Counted from the stretch's first letter, positions 10,451 to 20,947 are shown. The stretch: DNA of 33,260 nt from Rhizophagus sp. LPA8_4_AMF (GCA_021464525.1 JADRCO010000462.1:1-33260), one strand, 5' to 3'. Program-made: numbers and translations. Notes: generated by a model not told the origin, from the sequence alone.

Positions 10451-11314
10451 AAATACACTTTATGGTCGATACTTCGATACTCAAGCATAGTTTTTCATCA
10501 CATATAAAGTTACATACATTTATTGTAGTATGAACCTTTTTGACAACTGAAAATCGTATAAGTGATGTAAAATAAAAATTATTTAAACATAAAAATTTGT
10601 TCCTTCAATTTTTATTAACTTACCATTATGTTAAATAAGTCCTTTTAAATTTCATGTATTTAACTTATAGCCTCAGTAATTTACTCATCATTTCTAGAAA
10701 TCATTAAACATATTTTTTTGTATTTATCATCAACAACATTAATTAATTTCTCATTGATTAATAATAGTGGCTTATGATGAGATCTCTGAAACAGGATATT
10801 TAATATAACAAAATGCTAAATTCTTTACATTTTCCCGAAAGACAATATTAATATGAATAGTTTTAACTTGCTTACCATGGCTTATTAGTCTGGAGCGAAG
10901 CGAGGGACTATATAAATTCTATGAAGTTTGGGTCACGTGGCGATTTCCGGTTGTCCGCACGCGTTCATATTACCAAAATTCTCCCACCTTTTCCTAGTAT
11001 TATATTCCCAGTAGAATAAAGTAATTATGTAATTGTATAACATTTAACGAAAATAATAAGTTTTCAAGATCTGAATAAATGTCATACAGTAATTGCTTTG
11101 GTAGCCTAAAGGTACATCACCAGCCATTAAACACGTCTCAGTACGTGATCGTATAATATAATTAGGTAATTTAGACACTATAATAACTTGCTTGCACTAA
11201 ATTGTTTGAATTGTTGCTCAGCTTTGATACGTATACACTTGAGCTCGCCAAGTGTTCCCTCACGAATTTAATAGAGAACTTATTTCTTATTTTAGAAGAT
11301 AATCTCAGAGTAAA
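10451..11314. other. Intergenic DNA with a GC-rich repeat-end-like motif
   Basis: No gene recognised. At about 10889-10915 the sequence AGTCTGGAGCGAAGCGAGGG followed by ACTATA has the look of a transposon terminus with an inner GCGAAGCG near-palindrome, but I find no inverted partner inside this window. A GC-richer patch (GTGGCGATTTCCGGTTGTCC, 10937-10956) follows it. Confidence 0.35.
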
Positions 11315-11446
11315 GTTTGGAACCGGTTGTTTTAAAAACCGGTTCATCGTTTGGACCCGAATTTTATTCAATTATAACCGGTTTGATTTAATTGATAATC
11401 AGTTTTAATATGCCGACCACCCAAATTTTTGCAACCGGTTCCGAAC
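11315..11446. repeat. Inverted repeat with four AACCGGTT palindromes
   Basis: AACCGGTT occurs at 11321, 11337, 11376 and 11433. The outer copies sit in matching arms: GTTTGGAACCGGTTG (from about 11315) and its near reverse complement CAACCGGTTCCGAAC (11432-11446). This may be a foldback element, or a cluster of binding sites, because AACCGGTT is the established consensus of Grainyhead/CP2-type factors. Overlapping short open frames on both strands here are by-products of the repeat. Confidence 0.6.
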
Positions 11447-12122
11447 TCTATCTCGGAGATTAATATCTCTATGTGGGGACAAATGTCTAACCATAATGTA
11501 GCCGTACATGCAACTTCATCATATACGGATGGTAAAAATGAGAACTCTGTAATGTGTGACAGAATAGGTCTCGTGCAGGTGACAAATAACAGTGACAAAT
11601 ATCACCAAAAAATTTGTCCTCAGATAACTGATAATTCATAATTAGTGTTTTCGAACTCGCGCCAGCACGTGATTAAGTGACAGTTAAACATCACACCTTC
11701 TTAATATAGTATCAACCTAACTTGTCACACATTACAGATATGCAAATGAGTGTGTAAATTCTAAGCCAAAAGTTATGTGCACGAGTTGATGGATTTATTA
11801 CTAAATTAAGAAATTTATAACAAATCCTTATATAATATAAATATATCCTTTTTTTTACGTAATTTATCTATTTTTAGTAATAATTGTGCACATTTTTATG
11901 TTGTGTAACTGTGCACCTAGATTTTACCACACTGTCATCAGAGAATAACTTCTTTCGGTATTTATTGTATTTACATAATAGGTGCATGATATGAAAAAAA
12001 ATAGGTGACACTGATCTTTAAATTGTCGCACAAACATGTCAGATGATTAGCCACATTTCGTCATTTCGCAGAATTTCGACAAGGAACTTTAAACAATTTT
12101 TTGTATCAATCTAACAATTAAT
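11447..12122. other. Intergenic DNA before the membrane protein gene
   Basis: No gene recognised. GTGACA/TGTCAC motifs recur near 11577-11605 and 11678-11700, partly resembling 188-215, which suggests worn copies of one dispersed repeat. Confidence 0.3.
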
Positions 12123-12957
12123 ATGTTGACTATGAACAACTTTTGTTTTTGTATCAATCTTAAGTAAGAAGAAATTGTACTAAATTTTTATGTCTTTTGA
12201 ATAAACATACATAACGCTTTATGTGTATTTAGATCGGGTGTCCTTTTTATTGCCTCTCTTGCAATTGTAAGTTCATATTTGCTAAAAATCATGGGAGTCT
12301 TTTGTAATTCTCTTTATTATTATACTTACCTCTATCTCTACGAAACAATATAGTTTCTCAATCTTATCTGTGGAATTTTTAGTTATGACACAAGACTCGT
12401 TTTTTTCTTTATTTTTAGGATTATTGCTTGTGTTCTCGGGTTCGCCGGTATAATTCTGGTAAATTTTTCATAACCCAAGTGTATCCCAAGGTTATCAAAT
12501 TCTTCGCTAATGTCTGTTTTGCTTTAATTCAGGATAACTTTTTATATGTTACAATTTTTGTCAATTACTATTTGGTCGCGGTAATTATTGACTTCCTAGT
12601 GACCATTCTTCTTACTATATCAATGTTTTTTTATAGTCCTTCAGATTATTGTCAAGGAACGGGACGAAATTATGAAATTTGTGTTTCCGTTTATATAACT
12701 CTCAGAGTTGTTTTTACGTTATTAATAGTTTTCGCCGATATTATGCAGGTATTTAATGATTTAAGTGGTTTATTTTTCATGCATATAATTTTCACTGACG
12801 ATTGCTTTGCATCAAATAGGTTTATTTCTGCCTTGCAATCTTGTCTTATTATGAAAAACTCCGAGAAAAAAATAATGAAAGTGGTAGACTCGTTAGTAAC
12901 GATGGTAACGACGCAGTCTCTGCTCCAACATATGGTGCGGTTTCAGATCAAGCATAG
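12123..12957 (+). CDS. Small multi-pass membrane protein, about five exons
   Basis: Exon 1 (12123 or 12132 to 12163) encodes MNNFCFCINLK and joins 12233-12266 (SGVLFIASLAI), a Cys-rich start plus first hydrophobic segment. Exon 4 (12533-12748) has two long hydrophobic stretches (YLVAVIIDFLVTILLTISMF and VYITLRVVFTLLIVFADIM). It joins in phase 0 to 12820-12957, which continues the hydrophobic run (VYFCLAILSYY) and ends in a polar tail with SAPTYGAVSDQA and a TAG stop. Between exons 2 and 4, the segment 12419-12458 reads IIACVLGFAGIIL in one frame and is followed by an ideal 74-nt intron. That frame does not join exon 2 in phase, so either an additional exon is missed, or exon 3 is read in the other open frame straight through to 12748, or the gene is damaged. 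Probably a four-pass endomembrane or plasma membrane protein of unknown role. Confidence 0.6.
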
Positions 12958-13095
12958 CCTAATGGTGTGATAGCTTATATTTCTGTAAATTATATATGTA
13001 AATGGTCTGAACTTAATAAAGAAATATAACATGGTCTTCATATTATAAAATTATTGTCCTTTTAATATGTATTGGATATGATGCCTTCAAGAACT

Positions 13096-14021
13096 CGAGA
13101 TTTTTCCAAAAGATTATCGACTTTGGAGGATCTGCTTTGGTTCACACTGCATAATGAATGGAACAACAACATATGTAATTAAAAAGATTTCGTCAATAGT
13201 TCGATGAATGATGCTATTAATGAGGTTCGATTTTGTTTATATGTACTTTTTAATATTTAAGAGGAAATTCGTTATACATATGTAAAATAAATTGTAATTT
13301 TATTTTTTTAGATTTTTTTATTGGGAAAGGTTGATATCCATCCGAATATAATTAAACTATGTGGAGTCACGAAGTTTAGTAAATGAAATATCGGGATATT
13401 CTGAGATTATCATTGCTACAAAACTCAGTAAACATGGTACATCAACATACATATATAACCGTTCAAGAACCTTTGACCGAACGTTTGATAAAGATCACAG
13501 ATTTTGGACGCTCACGTCTATGCGGATCAGTTATTGACAAAAACGAAGAAGCATATGGCGTTATGCCTTACATGGATCCAAAAATCCTTAATGATCATTC
13601 GTATGATTTAATGATATATATAGCTGTATTATTCTGGCAATTGACAAGTTACAAAACACCTTCGAATCTGAAACAGATAATAGTTTGGAAAGCCGCATTA
13701 TAAATGGTAAAGAGAAATTCCCATTCCAAACACAAATGGTGAGTGAATACGTTAAACTTATAAAAGTAAGTGTAAAATTCCTAGAGAAGACTTACTTCGG
13801 AAAATTAGTAGCGAATAGTCTTATTTCATAACAGAAACAAATATAACTTTGTACATTATATAATAGGATATTGGGAATTTGAACCAGATGACAGGTCAGA
13901 TAATCTCGGAAATAGTTTCTATTCTTATCCTGAAGAAAATAATGCAACTACTATTTCTCAAACAAATGAAATAACAAAAGAATTAGAAAACGACAATTTG
14001 TCATGTCAAATTAAAAATTAG
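13096..14021 (+). pseudogene. Frameshifted TKL kinase pseudogene of a second subfamily
   Basis: Kinase blocks appear in order but in different frames: a glycine-loop remnant FGGSALVHTA then a stop near 13130-13153; TYVIKK (lysine motif); KVDIHPNIIKLCGVTKF at 13327-13380; then, 13383-13640, KITDFGRSRL, YGVMPYMDPKI, DHSYDL and VLFWQLTSYKTP. The HRD catalytic loop is deleted: only a VNMVHQ remnant remains where these kinases have HRDLHSxNILVHQ. The DIYSLG stretch is damaged, and a frame change near 13665 moves the sequence into ESETDNSLESRIINGK. A last exon (from about 13867) reads YWEFEPDDR and a polar tail ending in TAG at 14019-14021. Unlike the intact kinases here it carries DFG, not DLG, so it comes from another branch of the family. 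Confidence 0.75.
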
Positions 14022-15404
14022 TAGATTCTTCAACATTCTATTTTTATTTTTGTTTCTATCTTGTATTATGTTTTAGACAAATAAATATACGTAAATGAAA
14101 TAACTTCTTATGGAAATTATAAATATTGTAATTACTGAAAATTGCCGTTTCAACTAACACCAAATTGGATACGAGTGTCCTCTCAAATATATATCCAGGA
14201 AAGTATCGAAGAAAATATCTCACTGAGAGCTACTTTAGAAAGAATCGGATGTTTTATATTACAGATTCGACTTTTGTTGCACTATGATGTTGATCAACAA
14301 AACAAAGACGTTCCATATACCATCAGTTCTCATCCTCCTTTCCAAACTCGTGGTATAATTTTTTATTCGTCAAAAAAAAGGTACTGTATAAATTCCTATT
14401 GCCTAATTTCACAATACCAGTCTATGACCACGCAACAATTCGAAAACGTATTTTGGCTGGATTAAAAATCGATAATAAATGGCTAGGTGTACAATGCCTG
14501 AAGGTATTATATCAACTTATACTGAATTTATTGAATTTATTTGGGTGGACAAAGTGTAATTTGTTAATAATTCGGACCACTAAAATAAATTTGTAATATC
14601 ACCAAATCCGTAACGTATGGTTAGTTGATAACTACGATTCGTATGTATTAATGTGTTAGAGATTACCATGTAATCGTCTCCCAAGATAAATTAAATTCGG
14701 AACATCAAACAAAATTCACACAGTAGAACGAAAACCGGTAAAAATGATGTACCAAAAATTAAGATTAGTAAGAATATCAATCTTTAAACTCTTTAATTTA
14801 ATAAATAAAATATAATTTCATCCTCACTATTATTCACTTTAACAATTGTTATTACAATAAGAGTTTGATTATCATAGATTTATGGATCACAAGACCCAGA
14901 AAAATATGTCACATTCACATACTGTAGAATCATCGTAACCGATTTTTATAAATCTAGCGTATAAATCATACTTTAAGTTTCGTAAAATTTTCCTGAAAAT
15001 TTTACATATACTATTTAGTATATTTCCAGTGCATACAATACATGATCTTCCTTTTCATAACCAGGGTTACAATTTAAAAAAAATTAGGAATTTATAGTAT
15101 ATATTGTTTGATTGCGAAGTTATGCTTTGGTCAGTAAGTTATAATTGTTATTACAATATGTCATATCCTTTTATGTTCTATTTTTACCGCTTATTCTGGG
15201 AAATTGAAAAATTCTCATCAATATTATATGATACACTCTACACTTTATGCGTAAGAAGTAAAAACTCAACTTATATCACTCACGTTAATTAAAAAACACG
15301 ATATTTATTAGTTAATTCAAATCAGTTATTTTATATCAAAGTATTATATATATATAGGATGATAAATCGTTTAATAAATTATTACTAACGTAAAATTGTA
15401 ATAA
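14022..15404. other. Intergenic DNA with an unclassified 107-codon frame
   Basis: An open frame at 14142-14465 (+) has mixed composition unlike pure AT noise (it contains QESIEENISLRATLERIG and TISSHPPFQTRG) but starts without ATG context I trust, and I recognise no family. It could be a remnant exon. The rest (14600-15404) is AT-rich with nothing recognised. Confidence 0.3.
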
Positions 15405-17633
15405 TTAATGTTGAATACCTGATAGAATATTATTTAGCTTATCCTTTGCTTCATCAACTCCGTTATATGAAGCTTTTCTGTACCAATTAATTGCTTCGTC
15501 ATTATTTTTATTAATTCCAATACCGTAATAATAGCAATCTCCTATATAATGTTGCGCTGTCACATTTCCACCTTCAGCTGATTTTAAATACCATATAAAT
15601 GATTTTTTTATGTTCTTATCAGTTCCTATGCCATTTCCATAACAACATCCTAAATTACATTGTCCTTCAGCACATCCTGCAATAGCTGATTTCATGTACC
15701 ATTCAAATGCTCTTGTCTCATTTTTATCTATCACTTTACCATATTTATAATAATCCCCTAAATCGTTTTGTGCCGTTGCATTTCCATTTTCTGCCGATTT
15801 CAAATACCATTCAAATGCTTTGGTTTCATTTTTATCTGTCCCTATACCGTTTGAATAACAAAACCCTAAATTCTTTTGTGCTATCAAATTTCCATTTTTC
15901 GCCGATTTAGAATACCATTCAAACGCTTTCGTTTCATTTTCAGCCACTCCTACGCTATTTCCATAACAAAATCCTACATTACATTGTCCTTCAGCACATC
16001 CGCTAACAGCCGATTTCATGTACCATTCAAATGCTTTTATTTCATTCTTATATGTTCCTATTCCATGTTGATAGCAATCTCCTAAATTATTTTGTGCTAT
16101 CGCATTTCCATTTTCAGCAGATCTAGAATACCATTCAAATGCTTTTTTGTTATCTTTAGCTGTCCCTACGCCATTTTCATAACAGAATCCTAAATTACAT
16201 TGCCCTTTGGCATACCCTGCAATAGCTGATTTCATGTACCATTCAAATGCTTTCTTCTCATTTTTATATGTTCCTTTATCATAATGGTAATAAATTCCTA
16301 AATTATTTTGTGCAATTTTGTTTCCATTTTCGGCTGATTTTAAATACCACTCTAATGCCTTTGTCTTATTCATAACAGTTCCTATGCCGTTTGAATAACA
16401 AAACCCTAAATTACATTGCCCACTAGCATCTCCTCCAGTAGCTGATTTCAAGTACCATTCAAATGCTTTTGTAGCATTATTATAAGTTCCTCTACCGTAC
16501 TGGTAACAATATCCTAAATTATTTTGGGCCACCGCATTTCCATTTTCAGCTGATTTAAAATACCATTCAAATGCTTTTTTGTCATTTTTAGCCGTTCCTA
16601 TACCATTTTCATAACAAAATCCTAAATTACATTGTCCTTCAACACATTTTGCGATAGCCGACATCATAAACCATGAAAATGCTTTTTTTTCATTTTTATA
16701 TGTTCCTTTACCATTTTGATAACAATCTCCTAAATAATTTTGTGCAAATTTGCTTCCATTTTCAGCTGATTTTAAATACCATTCAAATGCTTTTATTTCG
16801 TTTTTATCTGTTCCTATGGCATTTTCGTAACAAAATCCCAAATTACATTGTCCATCAACATTTTCTGCAATAGCTGATTTCAAATGCCATTTAAACGCTT
16901 TTTTTTCATTTTTATTTACTCCTTCACCATTTCGATAGCAACATCCCACATAATTTTGTGCCATTGGATCATTTGCTATTGCAAGTTTTAAATTCCTTTC
17001 AAATTCTTTCATCTCATTGTTATTTTGATTTACTTGATATCCATATTTTTCAGATTTTATAAACCAGTCAAATGCTTTTATTTCATTTTTTTGCGTTCCT
17101 ATTCCATCCATATAACAGGTAGCTAAATTATATTGTGCTTCTAAATCACCATTCTCAGCTAATTTAAAAAGATTTGAAAAATTTGATACATTTTTTTTAC
17201 GATTAATATCTAATATGATATCCTTATAATATAATAATGACAATAGATATTTTCCAATAATTATATTTTTGTTTATAAAAAATGAGTTATTTTCTTCGTC
17301 ATTTAAATGTAATATATTAAAATTTTCATTATTTATAGCCAATAAATATGATTCTATAGCCTTTATTTTATTTAATTCACAACCTATACCATATTGATAA
17401 AAAAATCCCATAATACTTGTAAATAAAAATTTACTTTCTTTATGATTTTCCATTACTTTAAAAATTCTTTTAGGATTCTTATTATTACTTTGAAGTTTGT
17501 TATTTATCCATTTACTCGAAATTTCTTCAAAATCATTAATATTATACGTTTCAATAAATTTAATTTTACAATGAAAATCTGTTAAAATATTTTTTAAAAA
17601 AGTTTCTTCATCTACAAAAATTGTATTATTCAT
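15405..17633 (-). CDS. Sel1-like repeat protein, 742 aa
   Basis: A single uninterrupted frame. Residues 1-130 form a unique N-terminal region with a first Sel1-like hairpin (FFYQYGIGCELNKIKAIESY). One repeat at about residue 170 (AQYNLATCYMDGIGTQKNEIKAF) is followed by a spacer, then 14 contiguous 36-residue Sel1 repeats run almost to the end, each on the pattern A/GQxxLGxCYxxGxGTxKNxxKAFEWYxKSA. Repeats alternate between an xGQCNLGFCY type and an xAQNNLGDCY type, so the true period is about 72 residues. Sel1 repeats fold as alpha-solenoids and act as scaffolds; in fungi Sel1 proteins include Chs4/Skt5 (chitin synthase activator) and Hrd3 (ERAD). This protein has no signal peptide or membrane segment, so a cytosolic adaptor role is likely. 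Paralogous to 22555-24558. The start is the first ATG after an upstream AT-rich leader. Confidence 0.9.
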   Translation of the reverse strand: MNNTIFVDEETFLKNILTDFHCKIKFIETYNINDFEEISSKWINNKLQSNNKNPKRIFKVMENHKESKFLFTSIMGFFYQYGIGCELNKIKAIESYLLAINNENFNILHLNDEENNSFFINKNIIIGKYLLSLLYYKDIILDINRKKNVSNFSNLFKLAENGDLEAQYNLATCYMDGIGTQKNEIKAFDWFIKSEKYGYQVNQNNNEMKEFERNLKLAIANDPMAQNYVGCCYRNGEGVNKNEKKAFKWHLKSAIAENVDGQCNLGFCYENAIGTDKNEIKAFEWYLKSAENGSKFAQNYLGDCYQNGKGTYKNEKKAFSWFMMSAIAKCVEGQCNLGFCYENGIGTAKNDKKAFEWYFKSAENGNAVAQNNLGYCYQYGRGTYNNATKAFEWYLKSATGGDASGQCNLGFCYSNGIGTVMNKTKALEWYLKSAENGNKIAQNNLGIYYHYDKGTYKNEKKAFEWYMKSAIAGYAKGQCNLGFCYENGVGTAKDNKKAFEWYSRSAENGNAIAQNNLGDCYQHGIGTYKNEIKAFEWYMKSAVSGCAEGQCNVGFCYGNSVGVAENETKAFEWYSKSAKNGNLIAQKNLGFCYSNGIGTDKNETKAFEWYLKSAENGNATAQNDLGDYYKYGKVIDKNETRAFEWYMKSAIAGCAEGQCNLGCCYGNGIGTDKNIKKSFIWYLKSAEGGNVTAQHYIGDCYYYGIGINKNNDEAINWYRKASYNGVDEAKDKLNNILSGIQH

Positions 17634-17684
17634 AGCTTTAAATTTAAATTAAATAAAGAAAGCGTTTTTTTTTGTCGACTTTTT

Positions 17685-17772
17685 CCCTATAAAAAATTTT
17701 TTGGGAACAACTACGATAAATGATCAAATTTTCTAGAAAAACTCCGACATATGATAAAAATTTTTTATAGGG
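17685..17772. repeat. Hairpin-forming inverted repeat upstream of the Sel1 gene
   Basis: CCCTATAAAAAATTTTTT (17685-17702) pairs with AAAAATTTTTTATAGGG (17756-17772), 17-bp arms around a 53-base loop. It lies 52 bases upstream of the Sel1 start codon (minus strand), so it could be a small element in the promoter. The A/T core is weak evidence, but the CCCTAT/ATAGGG ends match exactly. Confidence 0.5.
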
Positions 17773-18521
17773 TTTTATTGTTTGAACAAAGACCGACCAA
17801 ATGTGGTACAACATTTTGTACATCCATCTGATATATATATATATATATTTGTACATGCCAAACAAATACATATTTAGTTTAAACACAAAGAGAGACCTTT
17901 TTGAACAATCGAATCTGGTCGTATCCGAATGCACAAATCAAATTTTTTTTTAATTGATCGTTACGAACTGAATTATATGATTGGCAAGATTGTGTACGAC
18001 TTAATTTACCGTAGATGAGCCAAAGAACCGGACGAACGTTCCCATTCCTAACTAAGAATCAATCCATATATGAATAAAGGTTTTCATTTACTATCTGTCA
18101 CAATAATTCATTAATTTTGGCCGGAATTATAAAGTCATGGGCAATAATTTATAAATAGCTGATGTAAGTATTTTTGATCAACGTACTGAAAAAAATTTGT
18201 AATAGTTATTTCACAGTAACTTTGTGAAAATATCAAGAAAAAAAATCATTAGAAACCGTGGAATAAATAATATTAAATTAATTGATATGATGTAATACTG
18301 TAGATAAATGTTTTGATTTTTTTTAAAAGTAATATGAAAGTAGTGGAAATATTTTATTTATAACGCTTAGATTATTCAAATTTTTCGATTATTTTCAAGA
18401 AAATTAAAAGATTATGAATAAGAAATTCAATGGAATTTTAATCTATCGAAGATAATTAAAATTTCAATTGTCTATTTTACTGTATACATTATCACTACGT
18501 AACTTTCTATCACGTGTAATA
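17773..18521. other. Intergenic DNA between Sel1 gene and MITE
   Basis: A (TA)n run at 17831-17848 and a TTTTGGCCGGAATTATAAAG motif at about 18116-18135 are seen. The latter matches the inner motif of the 18524-18642 element. No gene recognised. Confidence 0.3.
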
Positions 18522-18523
18522 TA

Positions 18524-18642
18524 CCGTATAGTCCAGAAAATAAGCACCCCTTGCCCGCATTATGACGATTTTGACCAGAATTATGAGGACTTTGGCCGGC
18601 ATTATGTGCAAAAAGGGGGTGCTTATTTTCGGGACTATACGG
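18524..18642. mobile_element. Tc1/mariner-like MITE, 119 bp, TA target duplication
   Basis: The left arm CCGTATAGTCCAGAAAATAA continuing into GCACCCC (18524-18550) is the reverse complement, with one mismatch, of the right arm ending GGGACTATACGG at 18642. TA flanks both ends (18522-18523, 18643-18644), the target duplication of Tc1/mariner/pogo transposons. The core holds tandem variants of GGCCGGCATTATGACGATTTT. Chance open frames run through it on both strands. Too short to encode a transposase, so non-autonomous. Confidence 0.85.
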
Positions 18643-18691
18643 TAAGATCGGCATTTTATAAGTTCGAGTGAAATAAATAGTGTTATTTGGT

Positions 18692-18749
18692 AGGGGTGTT
18701 AAAATATAATCCGAACTGCGAAACAGTTCGGTGATATTCTAACCCCCCT
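18692..18749. mobile_element. Foldback mini-element, 58 bp
   Basis: Arms AGGGGTGTTAAAATATAATCCGAACTG and its imperfect reverse complement at 18724-18749 are separated by CGAAA. The inner stem CCGAACTG/CAGTTCGG is perfect. The AGGGGTGTTA ends resemble transposon termini. It lies only 50 bases from the 119-bp MITE. Confidence 0.65.
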
Positions 18750-19210
18750 CTAATGCATAAAATTAAACGTTAAATAAGAATTAAAATAGAAATTTTATAC
18801 CAAATCGCATTGTGTACAAGAGTCAAGAGCTTTCTCGTATAATGAAAGCAATGTTCTCAATACGTAAAAATAGTTCTGCTCATTTTTAGTAGATTGGTTC
18901 GTAATCATCCCATTCTGTGTAATTAAGTTATTAAGGGATAAAATTAAATGAATTTCCAATCTAATTATACACTTATTTATTAAAAGGGAAGGAAAAGTGC
19001 ATACTTAATTGATTTATTTTAATTAATATTACATCGGTCACCCGATATTTCCTAAATAAAAACATTTTGTATCTCGTAAAATGTAGGTGCATCTCATAAT
19101 TTTCTAAACGGGACTCTTTGAAGGATTAACAAATCTAATACTACACGTTATTAAATCATACCAAAATGAAATCAAATATTCCCAAATTTAATTAGTACAA
19201 AGTTAAATCT
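18750..19210. other. Intergenic DNA, nothing recognised
   Basis: AT-rich sequence with no family-like frame, repeat or RNA gene that I can identify. Confidence 0.3.
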
Positions 19211-19304
19211 GAATTTTATTGATATATATATATAACCACAGTTGACAGTTCCCACAGTTATTCATTCTAATTCCATTATACAATCAATTCATCAATCATA
19301 AAAT

Positions 19305-19595
19305 ATGTTTATTATCGTATTATTTCTTATGCCTTCAAAACCTTTGCTTGGAAATATTTTTATGATTGTACAGGTAAGCTATCTAAGAACGACTTTTATT
19401 TTGCACAAGATAGCGTGATGTTAATAAACCATATAATTATTTTATTTTAATGCTATTTTATTGTAATAAAATATATTAGCGTTACAGACTAGTGCTTGTT
19501 GTAACAGGTTGAAAGGTTGTAACCGTATGTCGATAAAGTTGTCAGTAATTTCCTTCCGTAAATTTACGACTCGTTGTAATTGGGTAATGTCCTAA
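19305..19595 (+). CDS. Possible two-exon small secreted-like peptide
   Basis: A TATATATATATAA run at about 19222-19234 precedes an ATG at 19305. Exon 1 (19305-19373) encodes 23 residues beginning MFIIVLFLMP, hydrophobic like a signal peptide, and ends at a strong donor CAG|GTAAGC. An acceptor TTACAG at 19487 would join phase 0 to 19488-19595, giving a 58-residue product whose second part contains ACC, GC and RCNW cysteines and ends with TAA. I recognise no family. An earlier acceptor (TTAG, about 19479) would give a shorter product. The cysteine pattern is suggestive of a small secreted protein, but the region may simply be an orphan first exon. Confidence 0.25.
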
Positions 19596-20947
19596 ATGGG
19601 TGTAATGTTTGGATGAATACTAATCGAACATTAGATACATTAGATAAGTTCTAAGTATAGAAATGAGGTGATTTTCATAATTTTTCGAAAAAATTAATAA
19701 ATATTTTAATTATGCCTAACTTACAACAAAAACTTAATTCCGACTGGAATTAATTGGGCAATTTTGTCCAATTTTTTGGTAAAATCGGTAATTAGCTATT
19801 TACTACAACTACAATATGGGCCCTGACTACATGTAATTACGTTATCATCACGTACTTACGTAGCTACGTAGTCCATATAACTGCGCCATAACTACATGAC
19901 TATGTGATATAAAATTTGTGCCCCTGTACTCATGTAATCATCACTAAAAATTTTTGCGACTTGAATTAAATACTAAATATAGTGATAAATAAATAAAATT
20001 TATGAATTAATTAATTTGGTATAAACTTTCATAAATCAGATGAGTTATTTAAATTCTTTTTAGAAACTGGATCAATTTTTTAATTAAAATTTTATTTCCA
20101 ATTGTGTTTTTCACACAAATTTGAAAAATAAATTTTCAATAAAGGAATGATAATTCCATTCACACCCGATTCTAAGTTCGTCAAAATGGTTTCAAGTTAC
20201 TTAAAAAGAAGAAGATATAACAGTCTAATAAAATTAGAAAATAACTCAAATAGTAAGTTCGTCAAAAGGTAAAAAACCCTAGGATATACATTATTAAGAC
20301 GTATGACGTATATATAACGTAAGTCACTTTGCAGTATTGTGATTACAAAAGTCCATGACTACGTGATATCTATGACTACGTGGAAGTACGTGCGTGATAT
20401 GAAAAATGATTCTCGGTTAACAGATGAATAGTACTCCTATACACGGGTGAGTATCTTAATGCATAGTTATTGCATATGACTGCAGATGGTATAATAGTGC
20501 CCATAGCTAATTCCGATATAATGGTTAATTAAGGAGTGTTATATTAACATAATAGTAATATATTATACCATATTCAACCTCAACATAATTCTTGTTGTGA
20601 TTACTTTACGTTTATACGGTACTTTAAATCTAGCATAACATGGACGTGACCGCTTGTGCGATGAAACTGTCTTTGTGCGACGATTAATTTTTGCTCAATT
20701 CAATATCTGATATATGACTTATTATTTTACATGAGCTTTCAGACATTAAGACAACCTAAAATACAGAAATGTGAAAGTAATTGCATAATTTGACACTAGT
20801 CCAATTATTTATTTATTTAATAATTCTTTAAAAATAAAATTAGAGATCTTAAATTAAAACAAGTAAACATTAAACATGGTAGGAAGCTTTAAATATTAAC
20901 CGGCCAAATGCAAAATATGAGTTAGATGAGAATTATGAATCTATACT
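19596..20947. repeat. Region with repeated ACTACRTG/TACGTA motifs
   Basis: Motifs of the type GACTACRTG and CACGTA recur at 19826-19910 and again at 20352-20398 (CATGACTACGTGATATCTATGACTACGTGG). GGGCCCTGACTACATGTAAT (19818) and TGCCCCTGTACTCATGTAAT (about 19920) look like related subrepeats. This suggests the two ends of a roughly 550-600-bp worn element, but I cannot fix its borders. No gene is recognised. Confidence 0.35.

Noticed and set aside
11171-11641. Four overlapping open frames around 11.2-11.6 kb
   Set aside because: They cover the AACCGGTT inverted repeat on both strands; similar peptides on opposite strands (PVPNF, GTGC) come from the palindromes.
15707-16873. Plus-strand open frames inside the Sel1 gene
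   Set aside because: They are antisense shadows of the repeated Sel1 coding sequence, recurring with the same period.
17644-17934. 96-codon minus-strand frame upstream of the first Sel1 gene
   Set aside because: Low-complexity frame across a TA run and the hairpin repeat; no domain and not in frame as an upstream Sel1 exon with a clear splice site.
18468-18671. Overlapping open frames on both strands across the 119-bp MITE
   Set aside because: They run through the terminal repeats and core of the element and have no independent coding signal.
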